Shown: positions 1-9,467 of the stretch, one piece after another
How positions within the stretch are numbered: the stretch's first letter is position 1
How the letters are laid out: the number at the start of each line of letters is the position of its first letter
The notes under the pieces: generated by a model
What the model saw: the letters and a program-made list of their open reading frames with translations, nothing else
Told to the model about the DNA's origin: nothing
The model's database searches: none
Program-made: the position numbers and the translations under genes
Assembly (NCBI GenBank): GCA_014204435.1
Contig: JACHLF010000006.1
Span: forward strand, 62,001 to 126,000
Reading direction: 5' to 3'
DNA length: 64,000 nt
Source: Mycobacteroides chelonae
GTDB taxonomy: Bacteria; Actinomycetota; Actinomycetes; Mycobacteriales; Mycobacteriaceae

Positions 1-844
1 CGACAACTTCATCGCCGGCCAGGTCGATATCGGCGGCTCCGACTCCGCGCTGTCCGAGGAAGAGGCGGTTAAGGCCAAGGAGCGATGCGGCGGCAACGAG
101 GCGTGGAACCTGCCCGTGGTCTTCGGGCCAATTGCCTTGGCGTACAACGTTCCCGGCGTGGACAAGCTGGTCCTGAACGCGGATGTGACCGCCAAGATCT
201 TCACCGGTGCCATCGTTGCCTGGAATGACCCCGCCATCGCCGCCCTCAACCCGGGCGCGACGCTGCCGGATACCAAGGTCACCCCGGTGTACCGCAAGGA
301 CAAGTCCGGCACCAGCGAGAACTTCGGTAAGTACCTCACCACCGCAGCCCCCGAGAGCTGGACCAAGGGCAGCAGCGGCACCTGGGAGGGCGGCGTCGGG
401 GAGAGCGCGGAGAAGTCCTCCGGTGTCGCAGAGAAGGTCAAGGCTCTGCCCGGGGCGATCACCTACGTGGAGAAGGGCTACGCCGACGATCTCAAGATGC
501 CGTACGCGCAGATCGACAGCGGTGCCGGTGCCGTAGCCCTCACCGCGGAAACCGCCGCAGCCTCCGTGGAGACCGCCACGTTCTCCGGCGAGGGCAACAA
601 CCTCAAGCTGGATCTGGCCTCGATCTACGGGACCGAGACCGCCGGCGCCTACCCGATCGTGCTGGCCACTTACGAGATCGTCTGCTCCAAGGGATACGCG
701 GACGCCGACGTCGCCTCTGCGGTGAAGTCGTTCCTGACGGTCGCGGTCAACCAGGGACAGAAGGGTCTGGCCGATGTCGGCTATGCCCCGCTGCCGGTGC
801 AGTTCAAGGCCCGCCTCGAGACCGCCATCAAGGCGCTCTCCTAG
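1..844 (+). CDS. pstS: Phosphate ABC transporter substrate-binding protein PstS (3' part)
   Basis: C-terminal about 280 residues of the periplasmic phosphate-binding lipoprotein of the Pst system; the 5' end lies outside the window and the frame is open from base 2. Visible family features are the DIGGSDSALS stretch, the FGPIALAYNVPGV segment and the YRKDKSGTSENFGKYL loop, which contributes to phosphate binding in PstS proteins. The gene stops at 842-844, is followed by a strong hairpin and then by pstC, pstA and pstB on the same strand. This is the standard high-affinity phosphate import operon, normally induced by phosphate starvation through the SenX3-RegX3 pair in mycobacteria (family knowledge). 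The PHO-box promoter is outside the window. Confidence 0.95.
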   Translation, partial: DNFIAGQVDIGGSDSALSEEEAVKAKERCGGNEAWNLPVVFGPIALAYNVPGVDKLVLNADVTAKIFTGAIVAWNDPAIAALNPGATLPDTKVTPVYRKDKSGTSENFGKYLTTAAPESWTKGSSGTWEGGVGESAEKSSGVAEKVKALPGAITYVEKGYADDLKMPYAQIDSGAGAVALTAETAAASVETATFSGEGNNLKLDLASIYGTETAGAYPIVLATYEIVCSKGYADADVASAVKSFLTVAVNQGQKGLADVGYAPLPVQFKARLETAIKALS

Positions 845-853
845 TAGTGGTTT

Positions 854-893
854 CGTCTCCACCCGGGGAGCTTGGGCGACTCGGGTGGAGACG
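854..893 (+). terminator. 12-bp perfect hairpin between pstS and pstC
   Basis: The arms CGTCTCCACCCG (854-865) and CGGGTGGAGACG (882-893) are perfect complements around a 16-base loop, starting 10 bases after the pstS stop. There is no T tract. Inference: a partial terminator or RNA-stabilising stem that lets PstS be made in excess of the membrane subunits, as in many binding-protein operons. Confidence 0.6.
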
Positions 894-1012
894 TACCATC
901 AACGGCATAGACAGCGAGTTCAATGAGCAGCCAGACCAGCGGGATCGAGCCCGTGAGGGTAGCCCGTCCGGCGGATCTTGATGGATTGGTCTTCAAGGAG
1001 AAGCCACAACCT

Positions 1013-1987
1013 ATGAGCGATGAGGGCGACCATAAGCCACCCGTGAAAACCTCGAAGACGGTTTCCCGCCCCGGTGACCGCGTCTTCTCGGGCCTTGCGG
1101 CCGGCTCCGGGATCTTCGTGGTCGGGCTCATCGGGCTGGTGGCGGTGTTCCTTATCCTGCGTGCCGTCCCCGCGCTCAGCAACGACGAGGAGAACTTCTT
1201 CCTCTACAACGGTCCTTGGCGCACCGATGACACCGCGCACATGCACTTCGGTGTGCTCGACTTGTTCTCGGTCACCGTCTTCGTCTCGATTTTCGCGCTG
1301 CTGCTCGCCATGCCCGTGGCACTCGGGATCGCGATCTACCTGACCGAATATGCACCCGCACGGGTCCGTGGTCCCTTGGCGTACGTTATCGACCTCCTCG
1401 CGGCGGTGCCCTCGATTGTCTACGGTCTTTGGGGCATCTACGTGCTGGCGCCGGCGATCGCACCGATCGCCGGCTGGCTCAACAGAAACCTCGGGTTTAT
1501 CCCGCTGTTTGCCGACAGTCCGGTGAATATCGCCGGCGGTGGAAACCTGTTCACCGGTGGCATCGTGCTGGCGGTGATGATCTTGCCGATCATCGCGGCC
1601 GTCACGCGCGAGGTGTTCATCCAAACTCCGAAAGGGCAGATCGAAGCCGCACTGGCCTTGGGCGCCACCAAGTGGGAAGTGGTGCGCACCACGATTATTC
1701 CATTCGGAACTTCCGGATACGTCAGTGGCGCCATGCTGGGGCTCGGTCGTGCGCTGGGTGAGACCATCGCGTTGATGCTCATCCTCTCGGGTACCTCGGT
1801 AGCCTTCGGCTGGTCTCTGTTCGACAGCGGAAGCACCTTCGCCACCCATATCGCCTCCAACGCATCGGAATTCAACAACGAGCTGGAGGCCGGCGCGTAC
1901 ATCGCCGCTGGGCTCGTGTTGTTCGTGTTGACATTCCTGGTGAATTCCGCGGCACGCGCCGCCGTCGGCGGAAAGGGCCGGGCATGA
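1013..1987 (+). CDS. pstC: Phosphate ABC transporter permease PstC
   Basis: Inner-membrane permease subunit of the Pst importer, pairing with PstA. The 324-residue product has about six hydrophobic segments (first at residues 25-50, GSGIFVVGLIGLVAVFLI) and the permease EAA-type loop ALALGATKWEVVR, which contacts the PstB ATPase. I chose the ATG at 1013 because AAGGAG sits 12 bases upstream and the resulting length equals the 324 residues I recall for PstC2 of M. tuberculosis. An in-frame ATG at 923 would add 30 hydrophilic residues but has no visible ribosome site. The stop overlaps the pstA start (ATGA). Confidence 0.93.
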   Translation: MSDEGDHKPPVKTSKTVSRPGDRVFSGLAAGSGIFVVGLIGLVAVFLILRAVPALSNDEENFFLYNGPWRTDDTAHMHFGVLDLFSVTVFVSIFALLLAMPVALGIAIYLTEYAPARVRGPLAYVIDLLAAVPSIVYGLWGIYVLAPAIAPIAGWLNRNLGFIPLFADSPVNIAGGGNLFTGGIVLAVMILPIIAAVTREVFIQTPKGQIEAALALGATKWEVVRTTIIPFGTSGYVSGAMLGLGRALGETIALMLILSGTSVAFGWSLFDSGSTFATHIASNASEFNNELEAGAYIAAGLVLFVLTFLVNSAARAAVGGKGRA

Positions 1988-2892
1988 CCGCGACGCTTGA
2001 CAGACCAGTGAAGGAACCCGCCTTCCATCCGCTCTCGATGAGGCGCAAGGCTACCAACGCCATTGCCACGGTGTTGGTGTCGGCCGCGGTGCTGATCGCG
2101 TTGGTCCCCCTGGTGTGGGTGCTCTACACCGTGCTCGATCGCGGACTCGGCGCGGTCCTCAGCGCGGACTGGTGGTTTACATCGCAGAACATGATGACCA
2201 ATCGGATCGCCGGTGGCGGTGCGTATCACGCCATCGTCGGCACCTTGTTCCAAGGTGCGTTCTGCGCGGCCGTTTCGGTGCCCATCGGTGTTTTCGTGGC
2301 CATCTATCTGGTCGAGTACGGGGCCAACTCCCGGCTGGCCAGGCTCACTACCTTCATGGTCGACATTCTCACCGGTGTACCGTCCATCGTCGCGGCACTG
2401 TTTATCTATGCCCTGTGGGTCGCCACCCTCGGATTGCCGCGTTCGGGCCTGGCGGTATCACTTGCCTTGGTGCTGTTGATGATTCCGGTGGTGGTGCGCT
2501 CCTCGGAAGAGATGCTCAAGATTGTCCCCAACGATCTGCGCGAGGCCTCCTACGCGCTCGGCGTACCCAAATGGAAGACCATCTCGCGCGTGGTTTTGCC
2601 CACCGCGTTGTCGGGAGTGGTGACCGGTGTGATGCTGGCGCTGGCCCGCGTCATGGGCGAGACCGCGCCGCTGCTGGTGCTCGTCGGCTACAGCAAGCTG
2701 ATCAACTATGACATGTTCGGTGGGGAGATGGCCTCGCTGCCGGGCATGATGCTTGACCAGCGCAGCGGTTCGGTGGTGGGTCTCGCCGAGTCTCGGATGT
2801 GGGGCGCAGCCCTCACCCTCATCGTGTTGGTCGCGATTCTTAACGTCATCGCCAAGCTCATTTCGCGATTCTTCGCGCCCAAAAAGGTCTAG
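1984..2892 (+). CDS. pstA: Phosphate ABC transporter permease PstA
   Basis: Second permease subunit of the Pst phosphate importer, 302 residues. It has six predicted membrane segments and the cytoplasmic loop [20 protein letters not shown], typical of the PstA family, through which ATP hydrolysis by PstB is coupled. A long N-terminal cytoplasmic stretch (about residues 1-20) precedes the first helix. The start ATG overlaps the pstC stop by four bases, implying translational coupling, and pstB follows 10 bases after its stop. The length matches mycobacterial PstA (about 300). Confidence 0.95.
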   Translation: MTATLDRPVKEPAFHPLSMRRKATNAIATVLVSAAVLIALVPLVWVLYTVLDRGLGAVLSADWWFTSQNMMTNRIAGGGAYHAIVGTLFQGAFCAAVSVPIGVFVAIYLVEYGANSRLARLTTFMVDILTGVPSIVAALFIYALWVATLGLPRSGLAVSLALVLLMIPVVVRSSEEMLKIVPNDLREASYALGVPKWKTISRVVLPTALSGVVTGVMLALARVMGETAPLLVLVGYSKLINYDMFGGEMASLPGMMLDQRSGSVVGLAESRMWGAALTLIVLVAILNVIAKLISRFFAPKKV

Positions 2893-2902
2893 GAAGGTAT
2901 TC

Positions 2903-3679
2903 ATGGCCAAGCGTCTCGATCTCAAGGACGTCAACATCTTCTACGGTAAGTTCCACGCCGTAGCGGATGTCGCGCTGTCGGTTCCGCCGCGCAGCGTGAC
3001 CGCCTTCATCGGCCCGTCCGGCTGCGGCAAGTCGACTGTGCTGCGTACCCTCAACCGGATGCACGAGGTGACTCCTGGTGCTCGTATTGAAGGCTCGGTG
3101 CTGCTCGACGGGGCCGATATCTACGCGACCGGAGTGGACCCGGTGTCGGTGCGTAAGACCATCGGCATGGTTTTCCAGCGGCCAAACCCTTTCCCCACCA
3201 TGTCGATTCGTGACAATGTGGTGGCTGGTCTGCGGTTGCAGGGGGTGCGCAGCAAGAAGACCCTTGATGAGGTCGCCGAGCGTTCGCTGCAGGGCGCCAA
3301 TCTGTGGAGCGAGGTCAAGGACCGTCTTGACCGCCCCGGCGGCGGACTTTCCGGCGGTCAGCAGCAGCGTCTGTGCATCGCCAGGGCCATTGCGGTGCAG
3401 CCAGATGTGCTGCTCATGGATGAGCCGTGCTCGGCTCTGGACCCGATCTCCACGCTGGCTATCGAGGATTTGATTTCCGAGCTCAAGCAGGAGTTCACCA
3501 TCGTTATCGTTACCCACAACATGCAGCAGGCTGCGCGTGTCAGCGATCAGACCGCGTTCTTCAACCTGGAGGCTGCGGGCAAGCCGGGCATGTTGGTGGA
3601 GATCGACGACACCGAGAAGATCTTCTCCAATCCCTCCCAGAAGGCTACCGAGGACTACATCTCCGGTCGCTTCGGCTGA
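2903..3679 (+). CDS. pstB: Phosphate ABC transporter ATP-binding protein PstB
   Basis: Cytoplasmic ATPase that powers phosphate import. The 258-residue product has Walker [10 protein letters not shown] (about residue 36), Q-loop FQRPNPFP, signature [14 protein letters not shown] (about 149), Walker B VLLMDEP (about 170) and the switch histidine in VTHNM. The start ATG at 2903 has AGGAAGG at 2891-2897, overlapping the end of pstA; earlier in-frame starts lie inside pstA and lack family similarity. It corresponds to phoT (Rv0820) of M. tuberculosis, which also faces phoY2 as here. Last gene of the pst operon. Confidence 0.96.
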   Translation: MAKRLDLKDVNIFYGKFHAVADVALSVPPRSVTAFIGPSGCGKSTVLRTLNRMHEVTPGARIEGSVLLDGADIYATGVDPVSVRKTIGMVFQRPNPFPTMSIRDNVVAGLRLQGVRSKKTLDEVAERSLQGANLWSEVKDRLDRPGGGLSGGQQQRLCIARAIAVQPDVLLMDEPCSALDPISTLAIEDLISELKQEFTIVIVTHNMQQAARVSDQTAFFNLEAAGKPGMLVEIDDTEKIFSNPSQKATEDYISGRFG

Positions 3680-3683
3680 GTCC

Positions 3684-3699
3684 CCACCGATTTCGGTGG
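3684..3699 (+). terminator. Weak hairpin after pstB
   Basis: CCACCG (3684-3689) and CGGTGG (3694-3699) form a 6-bp stem with a 4-base loop, 4 bases after the pstB stop. It lacks a T tract and is short, so its role as an operon terminator is only plausible. The 168 bases between pstB and the convergent phoU hold no other feature I can support. Confidence 0.35.
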
Positions 3700-3847
3700 A
3701 CCTTGGAAAACAAGGGCGCGATGTGCCGTGGCCAGCGCCCGGCGGCGGGCGGGCACGGCAATCATCGACGGAAAGCGAGGTGTGTGGTGTCTATGACGTG
3801 CTGGAACGTCGTCACTCACCGGCAGGACAGTCGTGATGCTGTAACCG

Positions 3848-4519
3848 TCAGATGGTGGTCAGATGGTCTTGGGCGTCCGGCGGCAGACTTCCTGTCACCT
3901 GGAAGATGACCCGCCGGGCGACTTCCACCGCGTGGTCAGCGAAGCGTTCGTAGAAGCGGCCCAGTAGCGTCACATCGACGGCGGCTGCCACCCCGTGCTT
4001 CCATTCGCGGTCCATGAGAACCGTGAACAGGTGTCGGTGCAGGTCATCCATCGCATCGTCTTCTTGGTTGATGCGCGCCGCCTTCTCCGGGTCTCGAGTG
4101 AGCAGCACCTCCTGCACGCTGTTTCCCAAATCGACTGCGACGCGACCCATTTCGGCGAAGTAGCCGTTGACCTCTTCGGGCAGGGCGTGCTGTGGGTGGC
4201 GGCGGCGCGCGATCTTGGCGACATGCAGTGCCAGGGCGCCCATCCGGTCTACATCTGCGACGATCTGGATACTGCTCACGACCTCACGCAGATCGCCGGC
4301 GACCGGGGCCTGTAGAGCCAAGATCGCGAAGGCGTTCTCCTCGGCTGCGGCACTCATCGCGGTGATCTGCTCGTGGTCGGAGATGACCTGCTCGGCAAGG
4401 ACGAGATCTGCCTGCAGCAATGAACGGGTGGCCCGCTCCATGGCGCCTCCGGCCAACCCGCACATCTGTCCCAGCTGTGCCGACAGCGAGGACAGCTGCT
4501 CCTGAAACACGGTACGCAT
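3848..4519 (-). CDS. phoU: Phosphate signalling regulator PhoU (PhoY2-type)
   Basis: 223-residue all-helical PhoU protein. Two PhoU repeats are visible, each with the metal-binding E/DxxxD-type patterns, for example [21 protein letters not shown] (about 85-105) and [20 protein letters not shown] (about 185-205). In mycobacteria PhoY proteins link the Pst transporter to the SenX3-RegX3 two-component system and repress it when phosphate is plentiful; loss affects persister formation (family knowledge). It is convergent with the pst operon exactly as phoY2 is with phoT in M. tuberculosis. The start ATG at 4519 gives the usual N-terminus MRTVFQEQL. Confidence 0.94.
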   Translation of the reverse strand: MRTVFQEQLSSLSAQLGQMCGLAGGAMERATRSLLQADLVLAEQVISDHEQITAMSAAAEENAFAILALQAPVAGDLREVVSSIQIVADVDRMGALALHVAKIARRRHPQHALPEEVNGYFAEMGRVAVDLGNSVQEVLLTRDPEKAARINQEDDAMDDLHRHLFTVLMDREWKHGVAAAVDVTLLGRFYERFADHAVEVARRVIFQVTGSLPPDAQDHLTTI

Positions 4520-4631
4520 GGCGCAAGCCTACGGACCCGCCACCGGCGAATCATGGCCTTGGCGTGAACGGCACGTGAATGCCTCGACAGGTTCCGTGGA
4601 CGAAGCTGTGAGCAGTGTCTAAATAGTCGGA

Positions 4632-6929
4632 CTATCCGCAGCTAGCATCGCCGGCGTTGACGACCGTCAGGTCTATCGGAAGGTCGGTGGGAGCCATCGC
4701 GCCCGAGGAAAGCTGCAGGGGTACGGACGAGCCTGCGGCAGGCGGAGCCTGCAGGTTCCCGGGGGAGACGTAGTCGGCACCGAGGACCACGCGCACGGTG
4801 GTCTGGGCTCCTATGATCCGCTGCAGCTTGGCGCCGCTGAACGAGGCGGCAACCGTCGCGGCCTGCTGCTCATGCCCCGGGGAGAAGAACACTGTAGTGG
4901 TGGGCAGGGTGGAGGGGTAGTCGTCGGTGGTGGTGATACCGAATCCGTATTGGGTCAGCTGGCTGGCCGCAGATGCGGCCAGACCTGTTTGGCCGGTGCT
5001 GTTGGACACGTGCACGTTGATCTCGCTGGGCTCGGTGGTGACCAGCTCAACTTGCTCGCTCGGTGTTGCGGCGGGAGTCGTTATTTCCGTCGATGTTTCG
5101 CCCAGTTCGGTGGCGTTACCGCGCTCACTGGACGCGAGCGTGGTGTCCTGAGCGGTGGTGCCGGGCATCGGAACGCGGGTGCCGTCCGGCTGCAGCTCGC
5201 CGGGCAGGGGATCATCATTGATGATGGCGTCGAAGATCTTCCGAATGTCTGTGGTACGCGGCGTCTCGTTTCCTTCGGCGTCGGTGCCGTCGGTGGGCAC
5301 CGTGAGGAAGGTGATGCGGCCAGCTTTTACGTCTTGGAGTGACTGTCCGAGATCCACAAGGTCTTTCGTGCGAATGTTGTCGACATAGGAGTCGTCGATA
5401 AAGGTGTTCACGACACCGTTGAGCTTCCTCAACGAGAAGAAAGTGTTGTGCGAGATCATCGAACGCAGCAAGGAGGACAGGAACAGCTGTTGGCGCTTGA
5501 TACGTCCGTAGTCGCCGTTGTACTCGGTGGTAACTTGGCGGGCGCGAACATACTGCAGGGCCGTGTGGCCGTCGATTGTTTGGCGCCCAGCGTTTTCCAG
5601 CACGGTGCCCAGCTCATAGTCCTCGATCGGTGTGGGTGTGCATACCTCGACCCCGCCGAGTGCGTCGACCATCTTGGAGAATCCGGCGAAGTCAACCCCC
5701 AGGAAGCGGTTGATGTTTAACCCCGACATCTTCTGAATGACCTTGACCAGGCATTTGGGTCCGCCGAAAGCGAAGGCCGAGTTGAGTTTGGTTTCGGTGT
5801 AGGCCTTATCGGGTCCGTAGGACCGGGTGCCCTCGTTCCAGACCTCGCAGAGCGTGGGTTGAATCGCTAGGTCTCGCGGGAAGGACACGACCGCGACTCG
5901 CTTGCGGTTGGCTGGAATGTTGACCAGCATCATCGTGTCCGAACGGGTGCCCTCCGCATCGGACGTGTCGCCGGCGCCCATCGCGCTGTTAGCGCCCGCC
6001 CGGGTGTCAACGCCGATAATGAGGAAGTTCTCATCTCCGTACTGCGCATTGGGGTCTCGGATATCGCGGGAGTTGGGATCCAGTGCCTCGACGCGATTGA
6101 GCCGGTTGTTCTTGATGTTGCTCCATTGCCACGCGCCGCCGGTTAGCGCCAGGGAGCACACCGCGATGAGGGCGGCAATGGAGCGAGCGACGTAGACGGG
6201 CCGGGGTGAGCGCTTGGGGTCTGGTTCGGCGACAACGGCGTGCGGACTGCCAACGCGTACCGGGATGGCTCGAGTGTCAATATCGTCGTCCAGGTTCGAT
6301 GCTCGGATACGCCGTGCGGCGGCCTTGTCGTACAGCGGGACATCGTCGGGGTAGTCCACGAAGTCCGCGGACTTGTCGGCCGTTTCGTTCCAGTGGTCAT
6401 CGAGAGCAGATGTGTCCTCCCGCATGTGCGGGAGGACGTCCGTGTGGCATTCATCGACGAACGGTGCTGCGGCAGTCTCCTCGGCGTGATCCTCGGGTTC
6501 TTGCGCGCGGGCGTGCCGGCGCGATCGGCGACCTCCGCCGGCGCCCTCGCGGGCCAGGAGGTCGGCGACTGACAGCGAGTGCGCGCCTGTCTCATGCGCG
6601 GGCGCTGTAGCCGCTACGGGCGGTTTGGGTGCCGTGGTGGAGGCCGATTGGTCCGGAGCTGGCTTGGCGGGTCGGGCAGGAGGCACGTCGGATGCGGGCC
6701 GCTGCGTCTCGCGGTGAGAATGCTCGGTCCGCAGCTGTCGGGTCCACTGGTCATCGGTGGGATCGGGCAGCGAGTAATTCAGAGCCGGCGGTGGTGTCCA
6801 CGGTGTGTTGGACGGTTCCGCTGTCACGTCGATGTCAGGATGACTGCCAACAGGTTCGGTGGCGCGCTCCCAGGGCGCCGAGCCATACGCGCGCGGTTGT
6901 GCAGGAGTGGCGTCAGGGCCATCACCCAT
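4632..6929 (-). CDS. LytR-CpsA-Psr (LCP) family cell-wall ligase with LytR_C domain (Rv0822c-like)
   Basis: Predicted phosphotransferase that attaches arabinogalactan or related polymers to peptidoglycan, anchored in the plasma membrane. Of 765 residues, about 1-245 are a disordered Pro/Ala-rich cytoplasmic tail, then one membrane helix (SIAALIAVCSLALTGG, near 250), the extracellular LCP domain (about 295-520, with NFLIIGVDTRAG, RSDTMMLVNI, VSFPRD and DALGGVEVC) and a C-terminal LytR_C domain (about 640-725, EINVHVSNSTGQTG). Start at ATG 6929 with GCGAGG six bases upstream; an in-frame TTG lies two codons earlier. Position next to phoU and dus matches Rv0822c. It may be partly redundant with other mycobacterial LCP proteins. 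Confidence 0.92.
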   Translation of the reverse strand: MGDGPDATPAQPRAYGSAPWERATEPVGSHPDIDVTAEPSNTPWTPPPALNYSLPDPTDDQWTRQLRTEHSHRETQRPASDVPPARPAKPAPDQSASTTAPKPPVAATAPAHETGAHSLSVADLLAREGAGGGRRSRRHARAQEPEDHAEETAAAPFVDECHTDVLPHMREDTSALDDHWNETADKSADFVDYPDDVPLYDKAAARRIRASNLDDDIDTRAIPVRVGSPHAVVAEPDPKRSPRPVYVARSIAALIAVCSLALTGGAWQWSNIKNNRLNRVEALDPNSRDIRDPNAQYGDENFLIIGVDTRAGANSAMGAGDTSDAEGTRSDTMMLVNIPANRKRVAVVSFPRDLAIQPTLCEVWNEGTRSYGPDKAYTETKLNSAFAFGGPKCLVKVIQKMSGLNINRFLGVDFAGFSKMVDALGGVEVCTPTPIEDYELGTVLENAGRQTIDGHTALQYVRARQVTTEYNGDYGRIKRQQLFLSSLLRSMISHNTFFSLRKLNGVVNTFIDDSYVDNIRTKDLVDLGQSLQDVKAGRITFLTVPTDGTDAEGNETPRTTDIRKIFDAIINDDPLPGELQPDGTRVPMPGTTAQDTTLASSERGNATELGETSTEITTPAATPSEQVELVTTEPSEINVHVSNSTGQTGLAASAASQLTQYGFGITTTDDYPSTLPTTTVFFSPGHEQQAATVAASFSGAKLQRIIGAQTTVRVVLGADYVSPGNLQAPPAAGSSVPLQLSSGAMAPTDLPIDLTVVNAGDASCG

Positions 6930-7075
6930 GGTCAACCTCGCTTAGACGTCTGGACAGTTGCAAGTACACGGCACACCGGCAGCACATAGCTCCGCGCCCG
7001 GGGCACGGTCGTTGTTCCATGCTACTGAGCATCGCCGCAGATCACCATGTGCAGTGACCGAGATGTGACCCCATG

Positions 7076-8245
7076 TCATCCACCAGAGTGCATGACGTCG
7101 GCGGCTGAGGGAACCGCGCAATCGTCAGGGTCGTCAAGCCAGCCTTCCGGCAGCGACACCTTCGCAGGTGACCCCTGACGCCCTCGCGGGCCGTTTCCGC
7201 CTTCGGGGAAGGGTGCGGCCGGATCCAGCTCATTGAGCAGGGTGTCCAGCTCGGCGCGGGTGCTGACAAGTGCGAGTGCGCGCCGCAGGTCTCCGCCGGC
7301 GGGGAAGCCGTGTAGGTACCAGGCGATGTGCTTGCGCATGTCGCGCAACGCCTTGTCTTCGCCAAAATGATCGACAAGCAACTCCGCATGTCGTCGCATG
7401 ATGTCCGTCACCTGTCCGAGGTGCGGCGGCCTAGGAACCTTCTGATCGTTGAACACAGCACTCAGTTCGGCGAAGAGCCATGGGCGGCCCAGGCATCCGC
7501 GGCCAATCACGACGCCGTCGCAGCCTGTCTGTTGCATCATCGCGACAGCGTCGGCGGCATCGAAGATGTCGCCATTCCCGAGAACGGGAATCGTTTTCAC
7601 GTGGTTCTTGAGTGCGGCGATCTGGCTCCAGTCGGCGTTGCCCGAGTAGCGCTGAGAAGCAGTGCGGGCATGTAGTGCGATTGCCGCAGCCCCTTCGCCC
7701 TCGGCGATCGCTCCGGCATCGAGGTGGGTGTGGTGATCGTCGTCGATCCCGATCCGGAACTTCACGGTCACCGGTATGTCGGTGTCTTGGGTGGCACGTA
7801 CGGCCGCCGAGACGATTTGCCCGAACAGGCTGCGCTTGTAGGGGAGGGCGGCGCCGCCACCGTTGCGGGTGACCTTGGGTACCGGGCAGCCGAAGTTCAT
7901 GTCGATGTGGTCGGCCAGGTTCTCATCGACCACCAACTTGGCGGCCCGGTAGGTCGTCTCCGGATCGACCGAGTACAGCTGCAAGGATCGCGGCGACTCT
8001 TCGGGGGAGAAGGTCGTCATGTGCAGCGTGGTGGGATGGCGTTCGGCGAGCGCCCGCGCAGTCACCATCTCGCAGACATACAGCCCGCTGACGGTTCCTG
8101 TGGTGGCCATCTCCAACTCTCGGCATAGCGTCCGGAAGGCCACGTTGGTGACGCCCGCCATCGGCGCCAGTACTACCGGGCTCGGCAATGTCAAAGACCC
8201 GATCCGCAGCTCGGACCGGGTCTTTGGGATAAGCGTTGTGGTCAC
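7076..8245 (-). CDS. dusB: tRNA-dihydrouridine synthase DusB-type
   Basis: FMN enzyme that reduces uridine to dihydrouridine in the D-loop of tRNA. 389 residues, with the TIM-barrel start PSPVVLAPMAGVTNVAFRTL (FMN phosphate side), the catalytic-cysteine region DMNFGCPVPKVTRNGGGAAL and the FMN-binding VLGNGDIFDAADAV / GVVIGRGCLGRPW near 220-260. The GTG start at 8245 lies two bases beyond the desA1 stop, so it is co-transcribed with desA1. Length and context equal Rv0823c. Confidence 0.93.
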   Translation of the reverse strand: MTTTLIPKTRSELRIGSLTLPSPVVLAPMAGVTNVAFRTLCRELEMATTGTVSGLYVCEMVTARALAERHPTTLHMTTFSPEESPRSLQLYSVDPETTYRAAKLVVDENLADHIDMNFGCPVPKVTRNGGGAALPYKRSLFGQIVSAAVRATQDTDIPVTVKFRIGIDDDHHTHLDAGAIAEGEGAAAIALHARTASQRYSGNADWSQIAALKNHVKTIPVLGNGDIFDAADAVAMMQQTGCDGVVIGRGCLGRPWLFAELSAVFNDQKVPRPPHLGQVTDIMRRHAELLVDHFGEDKALRDMRKHIAWYLHGFPAGGDLRRALALVSTRAELDTLLNELDPAAPFPEGGNGPRGRQGSPAKVSLPEGWLDDPDDCAVPSAADVMHSGG

Positions 8246-8247
8246 CG

Positions 8248-9255
8248 TCAGACGCTGACTGTTTCCTTGGCGGCCTTGGCGGCGTGGCGTTCGGCGCGTT
8301 TAGCTTGGCGCTCTAGGTATTTGGCCTTGACCTCTTCGAAGTCTTCGGAGGTTTTCCGCAGGCCGGCCAGGATGCGGTTGACCCCCTCGCGGTACTGCTC
8401 GCCTTCGCCGTTGATGTCGTCGCGATCGAAGATGCGCCACTTGCGTAGGACCGGCAGTACCACCTCATCAAGGTGTGACTGCGGATCGTAGACCCCGCCG
8501 GTGGCGATGGTGACAGCGTTGCGGCGGAATCCGGGAATGGTGTACCCGGGCATCTTGAAGTTGTCCAGCACGCGGAAGATGGACCTCATGGCCTGGTTCG
8601 GGGCGATCGTGAGGCCCGCCTCGACCATATTGCGGTAGAAGATCATGTGCAGGTTCTCGTCGGTAGAGATGCGCTTGAGCATCTCGTCGGCAATCGGCTC
8701 TGCGCACGCCTTGCCGGTATTGCGGTGCGATACACGAGTTGCCAACTCCTGGAATGTCACGTAAACCACGGAGTCGAACAGGCTCTCGGCGAAGAGTTCC
8801 TCGCCACCCTGGCGGTTCTGGCCGGGGGAGAAGCCGCGAGTCATCTGCTCTAGACGTAGCTTTTCCAGCTCGATCGGGTCGACCGAGCGGGTGACGACCA
8901 GATAGTCGCGGATCGCGATACCGTGCCGGTTCTCCTCAGCTGTCCACCGATTCACCCATGTTCCCCAGGGGCCATCCATCGTGAAATTCATCGCGATCTC
9001 GCGGTGATACGACGGCAGATTGTCCTCGGTCAGCAGATTGGTAATCATCGCGACCTTGGCCACCTCGGAGAGCTTTGACTGCTCCGGTTCCCAGTCTTGG
9101 CCGCCGAGTGCCTTGTAGTTCTTGCCGTCGGACCAGGGGATGAAGTCGTGCGGATTCCAGTCCTTAGTCACACCGAGATGACGATGGACATTCTCCTCCA
9201 CAACAGGCTCAAGTTCATGCAAAAGCTCAAGGTCGGTGAATTCCTTCTGCGGCAT
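8248..9255 (-). CDS. desA1: Acyl-ACP desaturase DesA1
   Basis: Soluble di-iron acyl-ACP desaturase, 335 residues, homologous to essential DesA1 (Rv0824c, about 338 residues), which supplies a double bond for mycolic acid meromycolate synthesis. The two iron-ligand motifs are visible: EENRH (about 107-111) and DENLH (about 199-203), with further glutamates on the upstream helices. The start ATG has GAGG about nine bases upstream. Leads a two-gene unit with dusB and has its own AT-rich promoter region. Confidence 0.95.
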   Translation of the reverse strand: MPQKEFTDLELLHELEPVVEENVHRHLGVTKDWNPHDFIPWSDGKNYKALGGQDWEPEQSKLSEVAKVAMITNLLTEDNLPSYHREIAMNFTMDGPWGTWVNRWTAEENRHGIAIRDYLVVTRSVDPIELEKLRLEQMTRGFSPGQNRQGGEELFAESLFDSVVYVTFQELATRVSHRNTGKACAEPIADEMLKRISTDENLHMIFYRNMVEAGLTIAPNQAMRSIFRVLDNFKMPGYTIPGFRRNAVTIATGGVYDPQSHLDEVVLPVLRKWRIFDRDDINGEGEQYREGVNRILAGLRKTSEDFEEVKAKYLERQAKRAERHAAKAAKETVSV

Positions 9256-9278
9256 GAAGCGATCCTCGGGTTCGACGG

Positions 9279-9307
9279 AGTTATCTGTATCTTGAAGTTG
9301 CAGTCAA
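9279..9307 (-). promoter_or_regulatory. Candidate desA1 promoter
   Basis: On the minus strand TTGACT (9307-9302) and GATAAC (9285-9280) are separated by 16 bases, resembling a housekeeping SigA promoter about 25 bases ahead of the desA1 ATG. The segment is noticeably AT-rich (AATATATCTATAAAC lies just upstream) compared with the surrounding DNA. No experimental start is visible, so the call is a motif match. Confidence 0.5.
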
Positions 9308-9467
9308 TATATCTATAAACGGCGGTTGCATACAAGCGGACGAGTCGTTGCGCAATCCCGTCCTCCGCGTGCTTTCCGGCGTCTGGATCTGTGCATTCGT
9401 GGCTCACGCTGCGCGTCTGCGGTACCCGCAGTATGCTTACTGGCAACCCAAGGTGGAGGTGTATCCA

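Noticed and set aside
923..1012. Upstream pstC start adding 30 residues
   Set aside because: No ribosome-binding site and a hydrophilic tail not seen in PstC2 as I recall it; ATG 1013 has AAGGAG and gives the family length.
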